Positions 24,871 to 37,858 of a stretch of 64,000 nt of DNA are shown here, piece after piece (the stretch's first letter is position 1; each line of letters begins with the position of its first letter). Source of the DNA: Wuchereria bancrofti. Taxonomy: Eukaryota > Nematoda > Chromadorea > Rhabditida > Onchocercidae. Made by a program: the position numbers and the translations under genes. The notes under the pieces are model-generated. The model had not been told where the DNA came from. It saw nothing but the letters and a program-made list of their open reading frames with translations, and did not search any database. The DNA lies in the NCBI GenBank assembly GCA_005281725.1, contig SSBO01000013.1:2288445-2352444 (forward strand), in the 5' to 3' direction.

Positions 24871-26937
24871 TTAAAGCTTAGAACTGGTTATGCGATTAGG
24901 TTTACTTTCTTCTAACAATTTTACATCATCGTAGGTTTCATCGTGCAAAAATTCTTGTTCGATTTCCACTAGTGAATGACCTTCATCGATACCACGCTCA
25001 ATAATGTATTCCTTCATTAGCTTATTTTTTAGGTAAGCAGCGACTTTATCCGGATCTCTTAGTTCTTTCATTTCTAATGGTTTCTTGGCGAATATCAACT
25101 GATATTCTTTGCTTGTCATTCCTTTGATATACTCCATCTGTAATAAGCAGTTATTTAATACGTTATTTTAAAAATCTTTTGCAGTTAGCTTTGTTTTGAC
25201 TAAGACGAGTTTGGCTTTTGTTATTATTTTTCAGACATGAAACTCAAACTTTTCCGAATATTTCATACTTAGAAGTAATAATGATAAAAAACTGTCGAAA
25301 AAGCCAACGTCAACTTTAGCAAAGTGGAACTAAGACCCAGTGTATGTACTGGCTTATCAAACCTTAATAATTCCGCATATAATCAAAAATCCATTCTTGC
25401 GGATCTTTGTTTAAAAGAAAGAAGTTTTATCTTCCAATTCAGTGAGACTATTGTAAAAGACAACTTTGAAATATCAAAATTTAGCAAATTTTCTCTAGCA
25501 AATATTACTCTAATATCCTCAAATCCAGCGGGTTCCAGTTCGAAAATATACCGAGTTGGGTCAAATTGTCGTCGCCTAATTAACTTGCCCTTTTCCAGCA
25601 ATTCAAGCCTAAAATCAAACGACGACTGCATTATCTTCTTCATGAATAATAGAAACTAGACAGCTAATTTAACTGAAAATTTTCATAATTTCATTCCTTA
25701 CAATTACTAAAAAGATATTAGAAACAAACTTTTTAAAATCCATGCCGCATAGGAAGATACCACCGGGTTTCAGCACCCTAATTATCTCAGTTAGTGTTGC
25801 TGGCAAATCAGATGCCCAAAAGTATGGTGAATGAACATGAAATATTTTGTCGAAAAATTCATTGTTGAATGGCAAAAGTTTTGCATCGGACACCTAATTA
25901 AAGCAAAGAAAAATAAGTGTTTTCATAGATAAAATTACACTGTAGCAAATATCAAATGAAAATAGAATAGTGAGAAATCATTCTGAGGAAAAATTACTTG
26001 CTTCATTAAAAACAATCCGTTTATCTTCCAATGCATTCTTAGGAAAACGTCCTCGAACCGCTCCAAATAATGAAGTCCATCTATCCACAGTGTATATTGT
26101 TCCTTTGCCTTCTCTTACACGCTTGTAAGAGCGCAAAACGCCTGAAATTACCTGATGAAATTGAAATACTTTAGAATTCATCAACAGAACTGATAAATAT
26201 CACAAACCTTCATACAGAATCTCTTTTAGCTTCTAGTGACTTACACGCAGTAGTGCAAATGATGCAAAAAAAAGTGTTAATAACAGAAAGATACACAGAT
26301 ATGTTTCTACTAGCTATGAAAAATGGATGAAAGAAATTTTCTTGTTTTTTATTTTCGAAAAAAACGAAAGGAAAATTCAATAAGCTGAGTGTCATTTTAA
26401 TTATGCTGAAACAAACCATCGCCGAACCCAATTCCAAGCTCTAGGACTTCATCATCAGGTGATATATTCAATGCATCAACAACAGCATTCAATAGGAAAG
26501 GTGATTTCCAAGCCAATAATCCTGACATGTATAATCCATCAGCTGCATCATTCGGAGTTGTTAACTGTGAAAAAATAATATTACTAAAATAATGACTGAA
26601 TATTGTTCATATATTTTATTATATAACTCTTTCGATAATCTCAGTAAGCAAAGTTTCTCGACTAAATATACTTTATAGTGGAGTTATCGAATAATTGATA
26701 GATTCACATTATATGTCTGCAAGTGGTTTCACATCACACGCTGTTATATGCCAAAATAATACTACTTCTACTATTCATAATCTGACGTCATTTAAATAGA
26801 GACTAATTTGATTGTAAGATGTCACAAACATCTAATACAAGGTAGAAAATAAACTCTAACGTTCTACAACATACTGTATGTACAACTCGTTTTACCTTGT
26901 GACGGAATAGTCGAATAATTTTTGCAATGGACGGCAT
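24871..26937 (-). CDS. Class I SAM-dependent methyltransferase, substrate unknown
   Basis: Six exons: 26896-26937, 26417-26564, 26002-26168, 25730-25893, 25509-25608 and 24871-25137, in frame to 295 residues. The SAM-binding glycine motif I is VLELGIGFGD (54-63). A Methyltransf_11-like core follows, with DAKLLPFNNEFFDKIF (122-137) and RVLKPGGIFLCG (158-169). The C-terminal 88 residues are charged and helical-looking, with no motif that I recognise. The substrate cannot be inferred from the sequence. The N-terminus PSIAKIIRLFRHK is basic and amphipathic, so mitochondrial import is possible but not shown. Intron 3 needs a GC donor (GAA then GCAAGT) to keep FNEVSDAKLLPF in frame. A TTTTGCAG acceptor lies 36 bases before the ATG. 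This is the first gene of the minus-strand array and faces rsf-1 across a divergent spacer. Confidence 0.85.
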
Positions 26938-28695
26938 AGTTGTAGTAATTTACTTCATACTTATTCTTCAATCTGCAAAATTTTTTTCCTCTATTTAAGT
27001 GAATAAAAATGCGAATGTTGAAAAATGACTGATAAGAATAACGAAATCAAGAAAAAAATTCTAAATTTCACAATTAATTGCATAAATTAGATTCACAGAA
27101 CTAAGTCATTCTCAATTAATTCATTCAGTTCAATATTGTGTAATGCAGAATAACAGAACTAACTATTCGAATGCAACGCATATCATCGAAGCTTCCGTAA
27201 TGAAAGTAGAACTGAATAAATGTTGCAAAAAATATGTCCTTATTGACTCTTCGAAAATTTATTGAAATCTAAAAACGGAAATACAATAATACATACATAA
27301 ATTAACTAATAATAAAGAAGTACGTATAACTTCTTAATTACAAAAATGTGTGTTTACAATTGGCAAAAACACGAACGTTTATATGTATTCAATGATTTCC
27401 ATTTATTCTAACAAACAAAAGAAATAACTCAATGTTTTATCTATAAAATTTCGCATTATTATATACGAGTTAAATACTTGTTAAGTCACACGTAGTAACA
27501 CTTTTAACTGTAACGTACGCATTAAAATAATCCTTTCCTTCACCCTCTCAATGGTACTGTCTCTCCCTCTGAGAAGTTTTTATCATTCTCTGCAATCTAC
27601 TCCATTTTAATGCTATTTCCATCCCATTTTTCTCTCTCCCCCTCTCCCGTAATATTTGAATTTGGAATAATTCAAAATTTCCTAATTTTGAAATTTAGTA
27701 TTTATTCGTAGTAATATTTCATTATCTCTATCTTTTTCACTATTAATTCATTAGAATTACTTTACTCTCAATCTTCAACCATAATATTTTTCTCATTATA
27801 TCATTTCTTTTCATACTCTTTCATTTCTGTACTCTTTTCTAAATGAATCAAATTATTGTTGCGAATAAACCTTATTTACAACTGGTAACAATGGCCTTTG
27901 ATGCTATTAGTCACGAGCTTTTTGACATTGGATTGTGCTAATGTTTTATTTTCTGGAAAGCTTTCATTGCTAGAAATAATCGAAATTAAAAGTGAAAATT
28001 CTAAACTATTTAACATTTCTTATATTGGAAAATTATCTGTTAATGTATTTTCATTCTAATTTAGTTAGCTTATGTAGAGGTGAATGAATTTGAAAAGTGC
28101 TAATTTTTGAAATTGAAATAAGTAATCATTAATAAAACGATGGTCTGAGATTGATCGTTATGCGGTTTTTTCTTTTTTTATCCTTAACCAACTTTTTTCC
28201 TTATATGTATTTTGAGGTGTTAAAAGTCATTACTAGTTATGTTTTTTTTTTTTACTGAATGTTTTGGTGTGTTTTGTGTATGCAGTAGCAAACAGTACTC
28301 GTCTTTACTTTTTCAGATCAAACTTAAATTTAATTATAACGAATTTAACTGTGTATGCTAGGGAAACTATTTACAAGTGATTACTCGATGGTTGTAATAA
28401 TACACTTCACGGCTTTCACATCACAGGTCATAAAAAATTAGCACTAATTTAGTAATTAAATGGTATGTTTTCTCTGTCTTACCTTTTCATTTTTTTTTTT
28501 TTAATCATATTTGCATTGTTAATTCTTTCGTAATTATTGCTGCGTACATGTTTCGTGTTTGTATGGTCCGGCTTGTTTTGTCCATTAATATGGAGTATTT
28601 CAGGATGGATAAAATTTTGCAGGTGCTTTAATAACAGTGGAAAATGTCAGTTGGAAGGATAGAAGCTGTTAATTGAATATCAAGAAAAAAGAAAA
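26938..28695. promoter_or_regulatory. Divergent intergenic region, possible shared promoter
   Basis: 1.76 kb between two divergently transcribed genes, so promoters for the minus-strand array and for rsf-1 must lie here if both models are right. A CT-rich polypyrimidine stretch sits at about 27530-27660 and T-rich blocks at 28170-28250 and 28480-28502. No TATA box or known binding site can be named with confidence. No credible ORF. Confidence 0.5.
28605..28676 (+). promoter_or_regulatory. Two short upstream ORFs in the rsf-1 leader
   Basis: If the mRNA begins at the TTTCAG acceptor ending at 28603, the leader contains two short upstream ORFs: 28605-28631 (eight codons plus stop) and 28644-28676 (ten codons plus stop). 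If the TTTTGCAG acceptor ending at 28622 is used, only the second remains. Both lie before the main ATG at 28696. Confidence 0.5.
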
Positions 28696-31600
28696 ATGGA
28701 TGAAAGCGAAGAAATTGATTTCAACAATAAACCTAAAATTTTGGTTGAAAATAAACAAAAAGATTGCTTCGGTACTGGCGAGGAACTTGAAAAGGATTCG
28801 AGGGAAATAGCTGGAAATAATGGCGAGGTTCGTTTTTTGTCTTTTCCCTAACTTAAATAAATTTAGTAGTAGTAAATTCTGTACTTTCCATTATTGTTTA
28901 AATTATGTCGTAATCACTGAGAAATAAGGAATTATTTTATTTAAAGCTTTCCCAGTGTTTTCATGTCATTATTAAGATTTATACATAAGATTCGAAAAGA
29001 AAAAATGTGTGATATGCTCCCAACATTTGGTATAAAGTAGTCGAGTGTAGTCGACAATTTGCATCAAACATAAGGTAAAATAATATTTTCATTTTATTCG
29101 TGAAAATGTAAAATATAGTGTGATTTACAGTGTGAAAAACATGAATCGCCGAAACAAGAATTGGATGCTCACATTCTTCAGCATGCAATACAAAAGCTTT
29201 ACAGCGACCCTTCGTTTGCTGTCATTTGTAGTTTTTTCAACAAGTTCGCTGTCTTCCTGGGTTTAAAACCTCAGTGCTTCGCCAAAATGGAAAACATGTT
29301 TACCAGTTTTCACGTTACAGGCAAAGGTTATTTCTTACGTTTTTCTTGCATTTTTGCTTGCCTGATCAGCTAATAATGCCTGACATAGAACTACAGTATA
29401 TTGCATACTATTATTTGCATGCATACTTTGACGAACCATACTTGCGTTCATATAAATAGTATTAACGTATATTGCGTCATGCAAGAGATGCTTGTTAAAC
29501 GATTACTCGGAACAAATTCGAGGAATCAAAGATGTTTCCAGCAAGCTGTAATACTCGTTAATGTTGTCTTCTATGTTATAACATTTTCTAGAAATCATTA
29601 ATTTTGGTTACTCGAAAATATTTTTAGTCGATCGGGATTTGATCGATTTACACCTAATGTTGATGCGAAAATTAACGTTTAAATCAGCGAGATTGGAAGT
29701 GTGGGAGAAATATCTTTTGAAATTCTGTTCTCTTGTTCCATCGCTAGAAACGGAGTACCTGCAACTGGAACGATACGGCTATTTGCACACAACTGCAGCT
29801 ACGAAGCTTGCTATTCTCAAAGCTTTATGTGAAAGTCAATTCGACTTTAATGTAAAATTTAAAGAAAGTGTAAGTTATTCATACAGTTCTGGATAGAGGG
29901 TATATACTCAATTATAACCTGCATATTTCTTTAATTTTTCATATTTAACGACTTCATCTTGTTTGTTTTCCAGCTATTAAATTCTTGTGCAGCAAGTGAT
30001 TTGCGCCTTTTACCTATCGGCTATGACAAAGAAGGCCTTGCTTATCTGTATCAGCAGGATGCTGATTTAGTTATTCGTATATATTCGGCGGAACAGGATG
30101 ATCATTCGGGTGGTTCGTGGAATCTTGTTGCCAAGTTAGTTTGTTTCAAGTCATTTAGAATTTCTGTTACCAAAATTTTGAATTTGATTTCTTGTTTGTG
30201 AATATCTAGAGAATATAATCAAAAACTTGCTGAACATCCTAAACTGAAATGTTATGTAAAGTTTGTCATTAGCAGAACCACTCCATTTAATTGCCGTTCT
30301 AAATTTAGAGAACGACATACAGTTTTTTTTTTCTGGAATCTCGAAAAATGCTTTTTTTTTTCCTACTTTAAACTGCTTGTTTTCTGTCTGCAAATGTTCG
30401 AGACAGTATCTTATGAATCAGATTTTTTGTCGTTAGCGAGACTACATCTGAATTACAGTTATGAGATTTGTCGAACTTTAGATGAACTACTGCAAGGTTT
30501 TTAAGGTGTAAAGAAGAACTAGAAAATTTGGTTATGGAATTAAAAAATACACTTCCCTCAAAATATTTATCCAATCTGCTAAAACAACATGAAGGTTTGT
30601 AATTTGTTGCTGTTGAAAATTTCACAGATATGCAATTCTGTTTTATATAAAAAATTTATTGTACCATAATAACGACATGCAATTAAGTATATACAGATCA
30701 ATAAATATTACAGAGTTTGGATTTTTGTCAGAAATGAAATTCCTTGGTGTTTGAAATTCAGATAATTGTTTTTACAATAAAAGCTTTATTTTGAGCATAG
30801 ATTTTTTAGATTCATCATCAACTCCGGCTGTAGCTGAGACAGACGAGCAAACTAATGTTTTATCTATATTTTTAACAAAAAGAGGCGCTTTACTAGACAC
30901 TTATCAGGACGAATCTGCAGTTAAGGTACACAAAATACCTGTTACATCTTCTGTTAATTATTTCATATGTGACATTAAGTTGATAATTTTGTATTAATAA
31001 CAGAAAAAATTGGTGAGACCAAGTCAAATAAGGAAAAAAGTAGCTGTTGAAGAAGAATCAAAAAAAGAAAATAGTGCGCCACCAGTAGAAATCACAGAAG
31101 ACATTCCTGACGAAGTGAAACCATTTGTAAGTTTACTTTTTGTTTGAATTTTGAATGCCTGTCATTTTGATGTGCCGAAGTTGTGGTTTTGTACTACTGC
31201 TTTATTATGATTACCTGATTTTAAACTTTAAAAATTTGTATTTTTAGCTCGATCGTCGAGTATTACCGCGCAGAAGTGCCCGCAGTGCTGCAATAAATCA
31301 ATTGAAGGAGTTAACTGCTCCGCTGAAACCTCAGAGCGGGAGAAGAAAAAATCAGCAGAACAAGAAACAAGTGGAAGTAGAAAATACAAAACAACTGAAA
31401 ATCCTTGATAAAAATGTAATTTAGATTGACTCTTAAAAAAACATTTTTTTTTTTTTTTCTTAATAGAATATATTTGAAGGTAGTGAAAGCAATATTTCAG
31501 GATGATCAGGATGACAGCGAAGATAATGACGAAAATGAAAAGGACGACAATGATGGTGATGATTTCATATTAGCAGAAACATCCACCTCTTCTGATGATG

Positions 31601-34600
31601 AATTCATGCCGCTTTCCGAATTGAAAAAGAGGAACCAAAAGTAATTTTATTTGAGATTATGCTTCGATATAATCTTTCGATTTATTAATCATTACAAAGA
31701 TCATATGGTAACAATGGTACTACAATCAACTTGTAGCTCAAGACGTCGTCGGGGCAGAAAAGCAGTTGTGGAAAAAGATCCCTTTGAAATAGTAGAATCG
31801 GAAGAAGATGAAGATAGTGATGATGATCAAGAAAAGAAAGCTAAGAAAGAGCGGAAAAAAGCTACAGAAGAAACACTCTGCATGAAATGCAGTAAAAGCT
31901 CAAACCCAGAAGTGGTATTGTTTTCGAGCTGTTTTTGTTTTTCATTCATAGAATGTGGGAATGAAATTTTTTAGGAAATACTGACCCATAATTGAAGTCT
32001 TTTATAAACCTTCTGAGATATTCAGCCGGAATGTTTTATTTTATTATGAATACAGGAGTACGTTGATAGCTAACAGAACATGAGAAGAAATATTTTTAGA
32101 AATGTCAGTATAGTCAAAAGAATACTGAATTATTTGAGGGATTAAAGAAAAGATTCTGTGTGTGGTATCATAGGTTTCCTTTAGTGATTTAGTGGTAATT
32201 TGCTATTCATCGCTGAAAGTCAAAATAATGTTATGAAATCGTGCATTTTAAACACCTTCTAGTTGCTGCTATGCGATTTATGCGATGAAGCTTGGCATAC
32301 CTGGTGCCTACACCCAATATTATGGTATGTACCAGACGATGACTGGTTCTGTCCAAATTGTCAGCAGGCGATGCTAATTGAAAAATTTTCTAAAGTACTT
32401 ACTGTACTTGCTGAGCAAGTGAAGCGCAAAGCTGCTGAAGACAAGAAGTTGCTTTTTTTTTTTCTTTTTTCTTTTTTTTTTTTTTTGAAAGTTTCATGGA
32501 GAGAAAAGGGAGAATAGGATGATACGGTAAACCAGTGTTGATTATTAGCTAGAATTCTTAGTATCATTGTTTCAACTTAGGAAAGAAGCAGCTGCAGAGA
32601 GATTGAAACGCGAAATGGAGTATATTGGCGCATCTTTAAATAACATCATTGATACGGTAAACTTTTATTTTTTTCCATTTTATAAATATATCATTTATAC
32701 GGTTTATGCGCAGATGAGTTCCTTTAAATTTTGAAATAGAAGTTTTGTTTAAAGTTTTTTTGGTATTGGTTGCTTTTGTTTTAGTAAGCGAATTATTCTT
32801 CAACATATGATACACATACGCACATACAAACAGTGTTCTTAAGTCACTGTTGGATCTGAAATGATGAAATTGATGAAGTCTTGAAATGGAATTGTTATCC
32901 AAGCGCGCAAGGTTATTGTTATTATTCTAAATTGAATATATTAACTTCCAGGTAAGAGATGCGAAAATGGAAAGTTCTGAATCATCGGAAGAATCAGGCG
33001 AAGATGATGGTGAACGAAAATCAAAAAAGAAAGCAATTCGGTAAGTTTGCTTATCAGTTCTTTTCTTCTTTTTTACAACTTATGTTCATTCTTTAGGCGT
33101 CTTGGTGTCTATCCACAGAAACCGATTATTCCGATTGCACTTTCACGATCAAGACGCCAAGTTGCTAAAGTTGACTATAAATTTGGTGCATACGATGAAT
33201 TAATCCAGGTATATAAAGTTTTTTTTTTTTTTGTCATTTGCTTTCTAGTTGATTTCTGTGCTAATATGTGTCGCTATTAGGGACAAAGAATATTTCAAAA
33301 CATTTATTGTGAGTGGAAAAAAAGATATCTCTTTTATAGGAGGCCGTGAAAAATATAGATGAATCGGCAGCAAGGCAAATGAGTCCAGGCATGTCTTCAT
33401 TTTCTTTTTGTATTGTAATGAAGTTCGAGTTTTATTTGATGACTTAAAAATATTTATATTTAATTTATAAAATTTATAGGTAATATACGACCAAAAGGTG
33501 GAGCTGGACGGGGTAAAGATATGTCAAACATCATAAACGCTGAAAATAAGCGGATCCCAACAAATGTGAAGGATAGTTACCACAATGATGGCCTCGAAGG
33601 GTTTGAGTTTTGAATTGATTAAAAACATTTAAACATATCAGATTTAGATCTCATAGCTGGATGGTGATATCAATCAAATAAATTTTGCAAGTTAGACTTA
33701 CATGCTTCCGCTCCCTCTGCGAATTTGTATGACGAAATGATGCTGGGAAGGCTTTGTTTACTAATACTGATAGTAATGGATTTTCTAATGTGAAGATATG
33801 ACCTTTGATGAAAATGATACAGAAGATGAAGTTTGCTTTTTATCATTTTATAATATAAATCTTGTTAAAGCCATGTGAGAATGCAATCAAAGATTGGAAA
33901 ACCAGCTAAAAGTCGTCATCGATTGAATGATCTAAATGTTGATGAAATGACTGAATCGGATACTGACGAATATCAAGGAAGCGAGTAAGAATTTTCATGC
34001 AAATTTATTTGTTTGATCTTATATGCACTTCTTATATACACGGAATACCATGAGAATGGTTTTTTTTTTTTTCTTCTTTGACAAGTTTACTATTCTTTTG
34101 TTTTTGCTTGAGTATATTTTTGCGATTGCATTTTTTGCTTCTTATAATTTCTTGTTCATTAGTGCTTTTTATTTTAAATGCTGGATGATGAGGAATAAGT
34201 ATGGTTTTTAGAATTGGATACGATTGTAAAAGGTAATTTCATATTAAGAAATTCGCCAATTATCAAAATATTCAAAAAAAATCTTGTGTTTTTTGTTGTA
34301 ATTTACCCAGCGTTAATTTGCTAAAATGCTTTCATCCAAAAAGTGCCCATAAAAATATATTTTGAATAATAATTTAATACAATTTGCTTATAATAATTAT
34401 GGATAAAAAAGTGATCGATGCATTAATATATGTTTAATATATCATGTTAACCATTAGGAATTAGGAATGTGATTTTTACAAGTAATTATTAAACCGCTGC
34501 ATAAGTAATTAGCATTGTCCTTCATTCTTGAAAAATTTTTAAGCAGACAGAAGTTGTTGGATAAAAATTTTTATTAATGTTCTGCATGATGGAAAAACTT

Positions 34601-37600
34601 TTTTCACCCTCTTTTTAACAATAATTCCTTTCCAGCAGTGCTTCAGTTTCGGATCCTTCAGATGATACCGATGAATACCTACCGTCCGATGCTTCGCATA
34701 CAAGGAGGTATTTCTATCAATTTGCTCTGATTTCGGATTTTTTACTTGATGTTATGAGGTTATCATTTTCATGGGTTATTTAATATTTTGACAGTATGTA
34801 ATTTTCAGAACGTCCAAGCGGAACTATTCTAATAAACGAACTCAAAGCGATGATGATTTTGTCGTTTCCGGTTCCGAAAGTGAGTATGAACCATTAAGAA
34901 AAAAATCCTACAAGCCAAAGAATACAAAAAAGATAAAAGGGAAGAGAAAACTTGAAAAATGGTTAGTTTCTTTAAGATTTACGGTATGTGAATCGAAATA
35001 AAATATCTTATTTTGAAATATTCATGGTCTTTATCTATTTAAGTCGATTACCTAATATTTTAGTAACGAATCCTGTTGTGTTGGCTTATTGCAATGTGTG
35101 AGATGGTTTCGTTTATCTATGCAATTATTTAAGGTGCTAAATAATGCTTGTCGCTATTTCTTTGATAACGCTCACAACTGTTTGTAGGACATCCTCTGAT
35201 GAAGATTCCACTTCTGAACTGAGTGACAATTACCGCAGTGAAGAAAGTAGCAGTAGTGTGGGCAGGCGCGCAAAGCGACGTGCTACTACCAAATGGGCAC
35301 CACGTGCAAGCAGTTCTGATGCGGAAGATTCAAATCATTCGGTGCAAAAGACTGCTGCTGGAAGGTATTATCATTTTTCTGAAACATATTACCAAAGTAA
35401 GTAGTAGTACTTAAAACGCGATTGCATTTAAAAAATACTGTTACTTGAATATATTCATCCATTTAAATTGCGGAGTTTTTAGACCATTAAGGAAAGCGGT
35501 GGCGAAAAGACCGAGCTTAACAGTGGATAATGATGACGATGAGGAAGGAGAAGATGAAGAGATGGAAAAGAGAGTTAAAGATGTTCGTCCGGTCGGTTTA
35601 GGACGAAAAATCGAGAGGTAGGAAGTAGAGAAAAATGCTTCACCGGTGCTAGTTAATTTAGCTTATTAGTTTAATGTTGGTCAAAGAAGACCTTCGTGAG
35701 TTGATATTTGTGTCTGTAATTTAACTGCAAACTGTATTTCGCTTTTACTGATGAATTAGGCTTTTTAATTTGCGAAGTTGAATGTGTTGCAGTTCTGATG
35801 AATTTGAACCAGATGAAGAGGAGGAGGAGGAAGCGGATGAGGAAGAAACTGTTGATGATGAAGAGACAGAGGACAAGGAGGAAACATCGACAGTTGATGA
35901 TGAGAAGCAAAGCCAAAGTGATGAAGAGGAAAGTGTGGAAGGAAAAGAAAGAAAAACAGTGAAAGTTGAAAATGGTAAGTATTGCATTAAATAATTAATC
36001 GTTCCTTATATTTTTAGAATTTATCTTCTCAAAAAATAATTTCCGTCTCGTTATCCGATCGAGCATGTTGCAACAATTTCTTGAACTCACTGTTTAGATA
36101 TCGATGTTATGGGAGATGTCACGTTCAGTTCAACTAAGACTTTATCTGCTGATGATGATGAGAAACAGGCAGAAGATGTGGATGATGCATGTCCATCGAC
36201 TTCGAATGATGTAAAGATTAATAGATATAGCTATCAGTTCTATGTTGTAGAAGTAATGTAAATTAGTTTCTTATTCATGAATTTAACTGAAGTGAAATCT
36301 TTTCGGGTGGTTGAATCATATCGTATAAACATATTGCAGCTTATCGATGAAGTAGCTCGGAGGGTAAAGTCGGAGCAAATGGATCAGGAGGTTTGTATAT
36401 GTACTTTTATTTTATTTTTTTTTTCTTGTGTTCTTTTGATTGAAAATTTGTTCCAAATAAAAGTTTGTTTTGAAAATTTTTTGACGAACATGATTTAGAT
36501 ATTTTATAATGAAAGTACGAAAACAGAAGATGTTAAAAAGGTAGAAGTAAAAGTGGCAGAAAAAGCAGTAGTTACAAATGTGGCAACTACGAGTTCGAAT
36601 GTAACTTCATATGTTCCACCTTCATGGTACATGCCAGTTTTGTTGTTGTTTTTTTTTCTTTTTTTTTTTCTACTGTTCTAAGTTACTGATCAATCAACTT
36701 GCAGATTAAGAATGCTCTGCCACTGTTTGTTCTTTATTTCTAGCTTATGGATTAGATCTTGTAAGTTAAATGCATAAAATGATCAAGGCATACATGCTTG
36801 AATAGATTATTCAATTTGTAGTAATATTTTTTTTTCCTCATATCAGTGCAGAGAAATGTGAAGTGCTTTAATTTTCTTCCTGCTAGAGCTAATAAATGAC
36901 TGTATTTCGAAAGCTTTTTGCACATGAATGAATATAATTGTTAAAGTTATTTAGGATTTTACTGTACCTAGCATAGTTATTTGCAGTTTTCCATCAACCT
37001 CAGCAGATCTCTCATCACTGAATCCATCATCGGTGATGCAACAGATGGCTCGACTTGCATCGTCGTCAGCTGCACCAATGCAACAATTCGATCCCTCAAG
37101 TATTGCATATAGAGATATGCTGCAAACTACAGCTCCTACATTCATCGCTAATGGGACTCCATTACACATCTATTCAGGTATGTTTTAAGGTATATTTAGT
37201 TGCTAGAGATTCCAGTTACAAAATTGTTTGCATATTTATTGGGTAAACCGTCCGATAATTATACATCAGTCATCTTTCCGGCAATGGCGCAACTGTATGT
37301 TGCTAAGTGGGATGTCCAGAAGATTTGCAGTGTTAACAGTCAGTGTGTTTTACTTAGCCTGCTCAATTTTCCAGTGGATGATATATTTTTTTTTTTTTCA
37401 AAACACTTTCCTACTATGATTTAGTTTATTCAAATATGAAATAAATTGAACATATGATTCAAAAATAGATCTTCATGAGTTTTTGAATTTCTATTGCTTT
37501 CCCAAGTTTTTTAAAGGCTTTTTCAGGCCCGGCTCCTGTTACCGTTTATCAAGTGCAACAGCCGCCGTTTGTAAGGACTCCCACAGGCATAGTTCCATCC

Positions 37601-37858
37601 AACATTGGTCCATTGCCGCAGTCATGGCATCCTTATCCACCTCCAAATTTTTTCCCCGCAAAGTTGGTTTTTTTTCTCCATTTTTCACATTTTTTTTTTT
37701 TTTTTTAAATATTGTTCACTAGAAGAACTGCAGATTCATAATATTTGATGTATTTCAGTGCAGCAGCGCCACCAATGGTCATTGTCACGACAACTTCGTC
37801 ACCAACGACAGATTCTGAGACACTTGGAAACGTTCTTGCTTCCGCAATGGATTACTGA
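28696..37858 (+). CDS. Remodelling and spacing factor 1 homologue (RSF1), PHD finger
   Basis: RSF1 is the histone-binding subunit that pairs with an ISWI ATPase to space nucleosomes. Exons: 28696-28827, 29131-29326, 29628-29869, 29974-30134, 30210-30260, 30506-30594, 30810-30925, 31004-31126, 31248-31415, 31501-31640, 31737-31914, 32263-32447, 32581-32656, 32952-33040, 33097-33208, 33340-33388, 33480-33600, 33880-33984, 34636-34707, 34809-34961, 35188-35364, 35483-35617, 35793-35974, 36098-36210, 36340-36390, 36499-36626, 36987-37177, 37527-37662 and 37759-37858. Phases agree, giving about 1256 residues (human 1441). The N-terminal RSF1 region shows [25 protein letters not shown] and [17 protein letters not shown]. 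The PHD finger (about 521-567) is LCMKCSKSS then [20 protein letters not shown] then [24 protein letters not shown] and DDFVVSGSE match the acidic, Ser-rich C-terminal half. Junctions of exons 5/6, 16/17 and 17/18 are less certain. The Pro/Ser-rich end has no named domain. Confidence 0.93.

Noticed and set aside
29311..29326. GC donor for RSF1 intron 2
   Set aside because: A normal GT donor six bases downstream (AAAG then GTTATT) gives the same phase.
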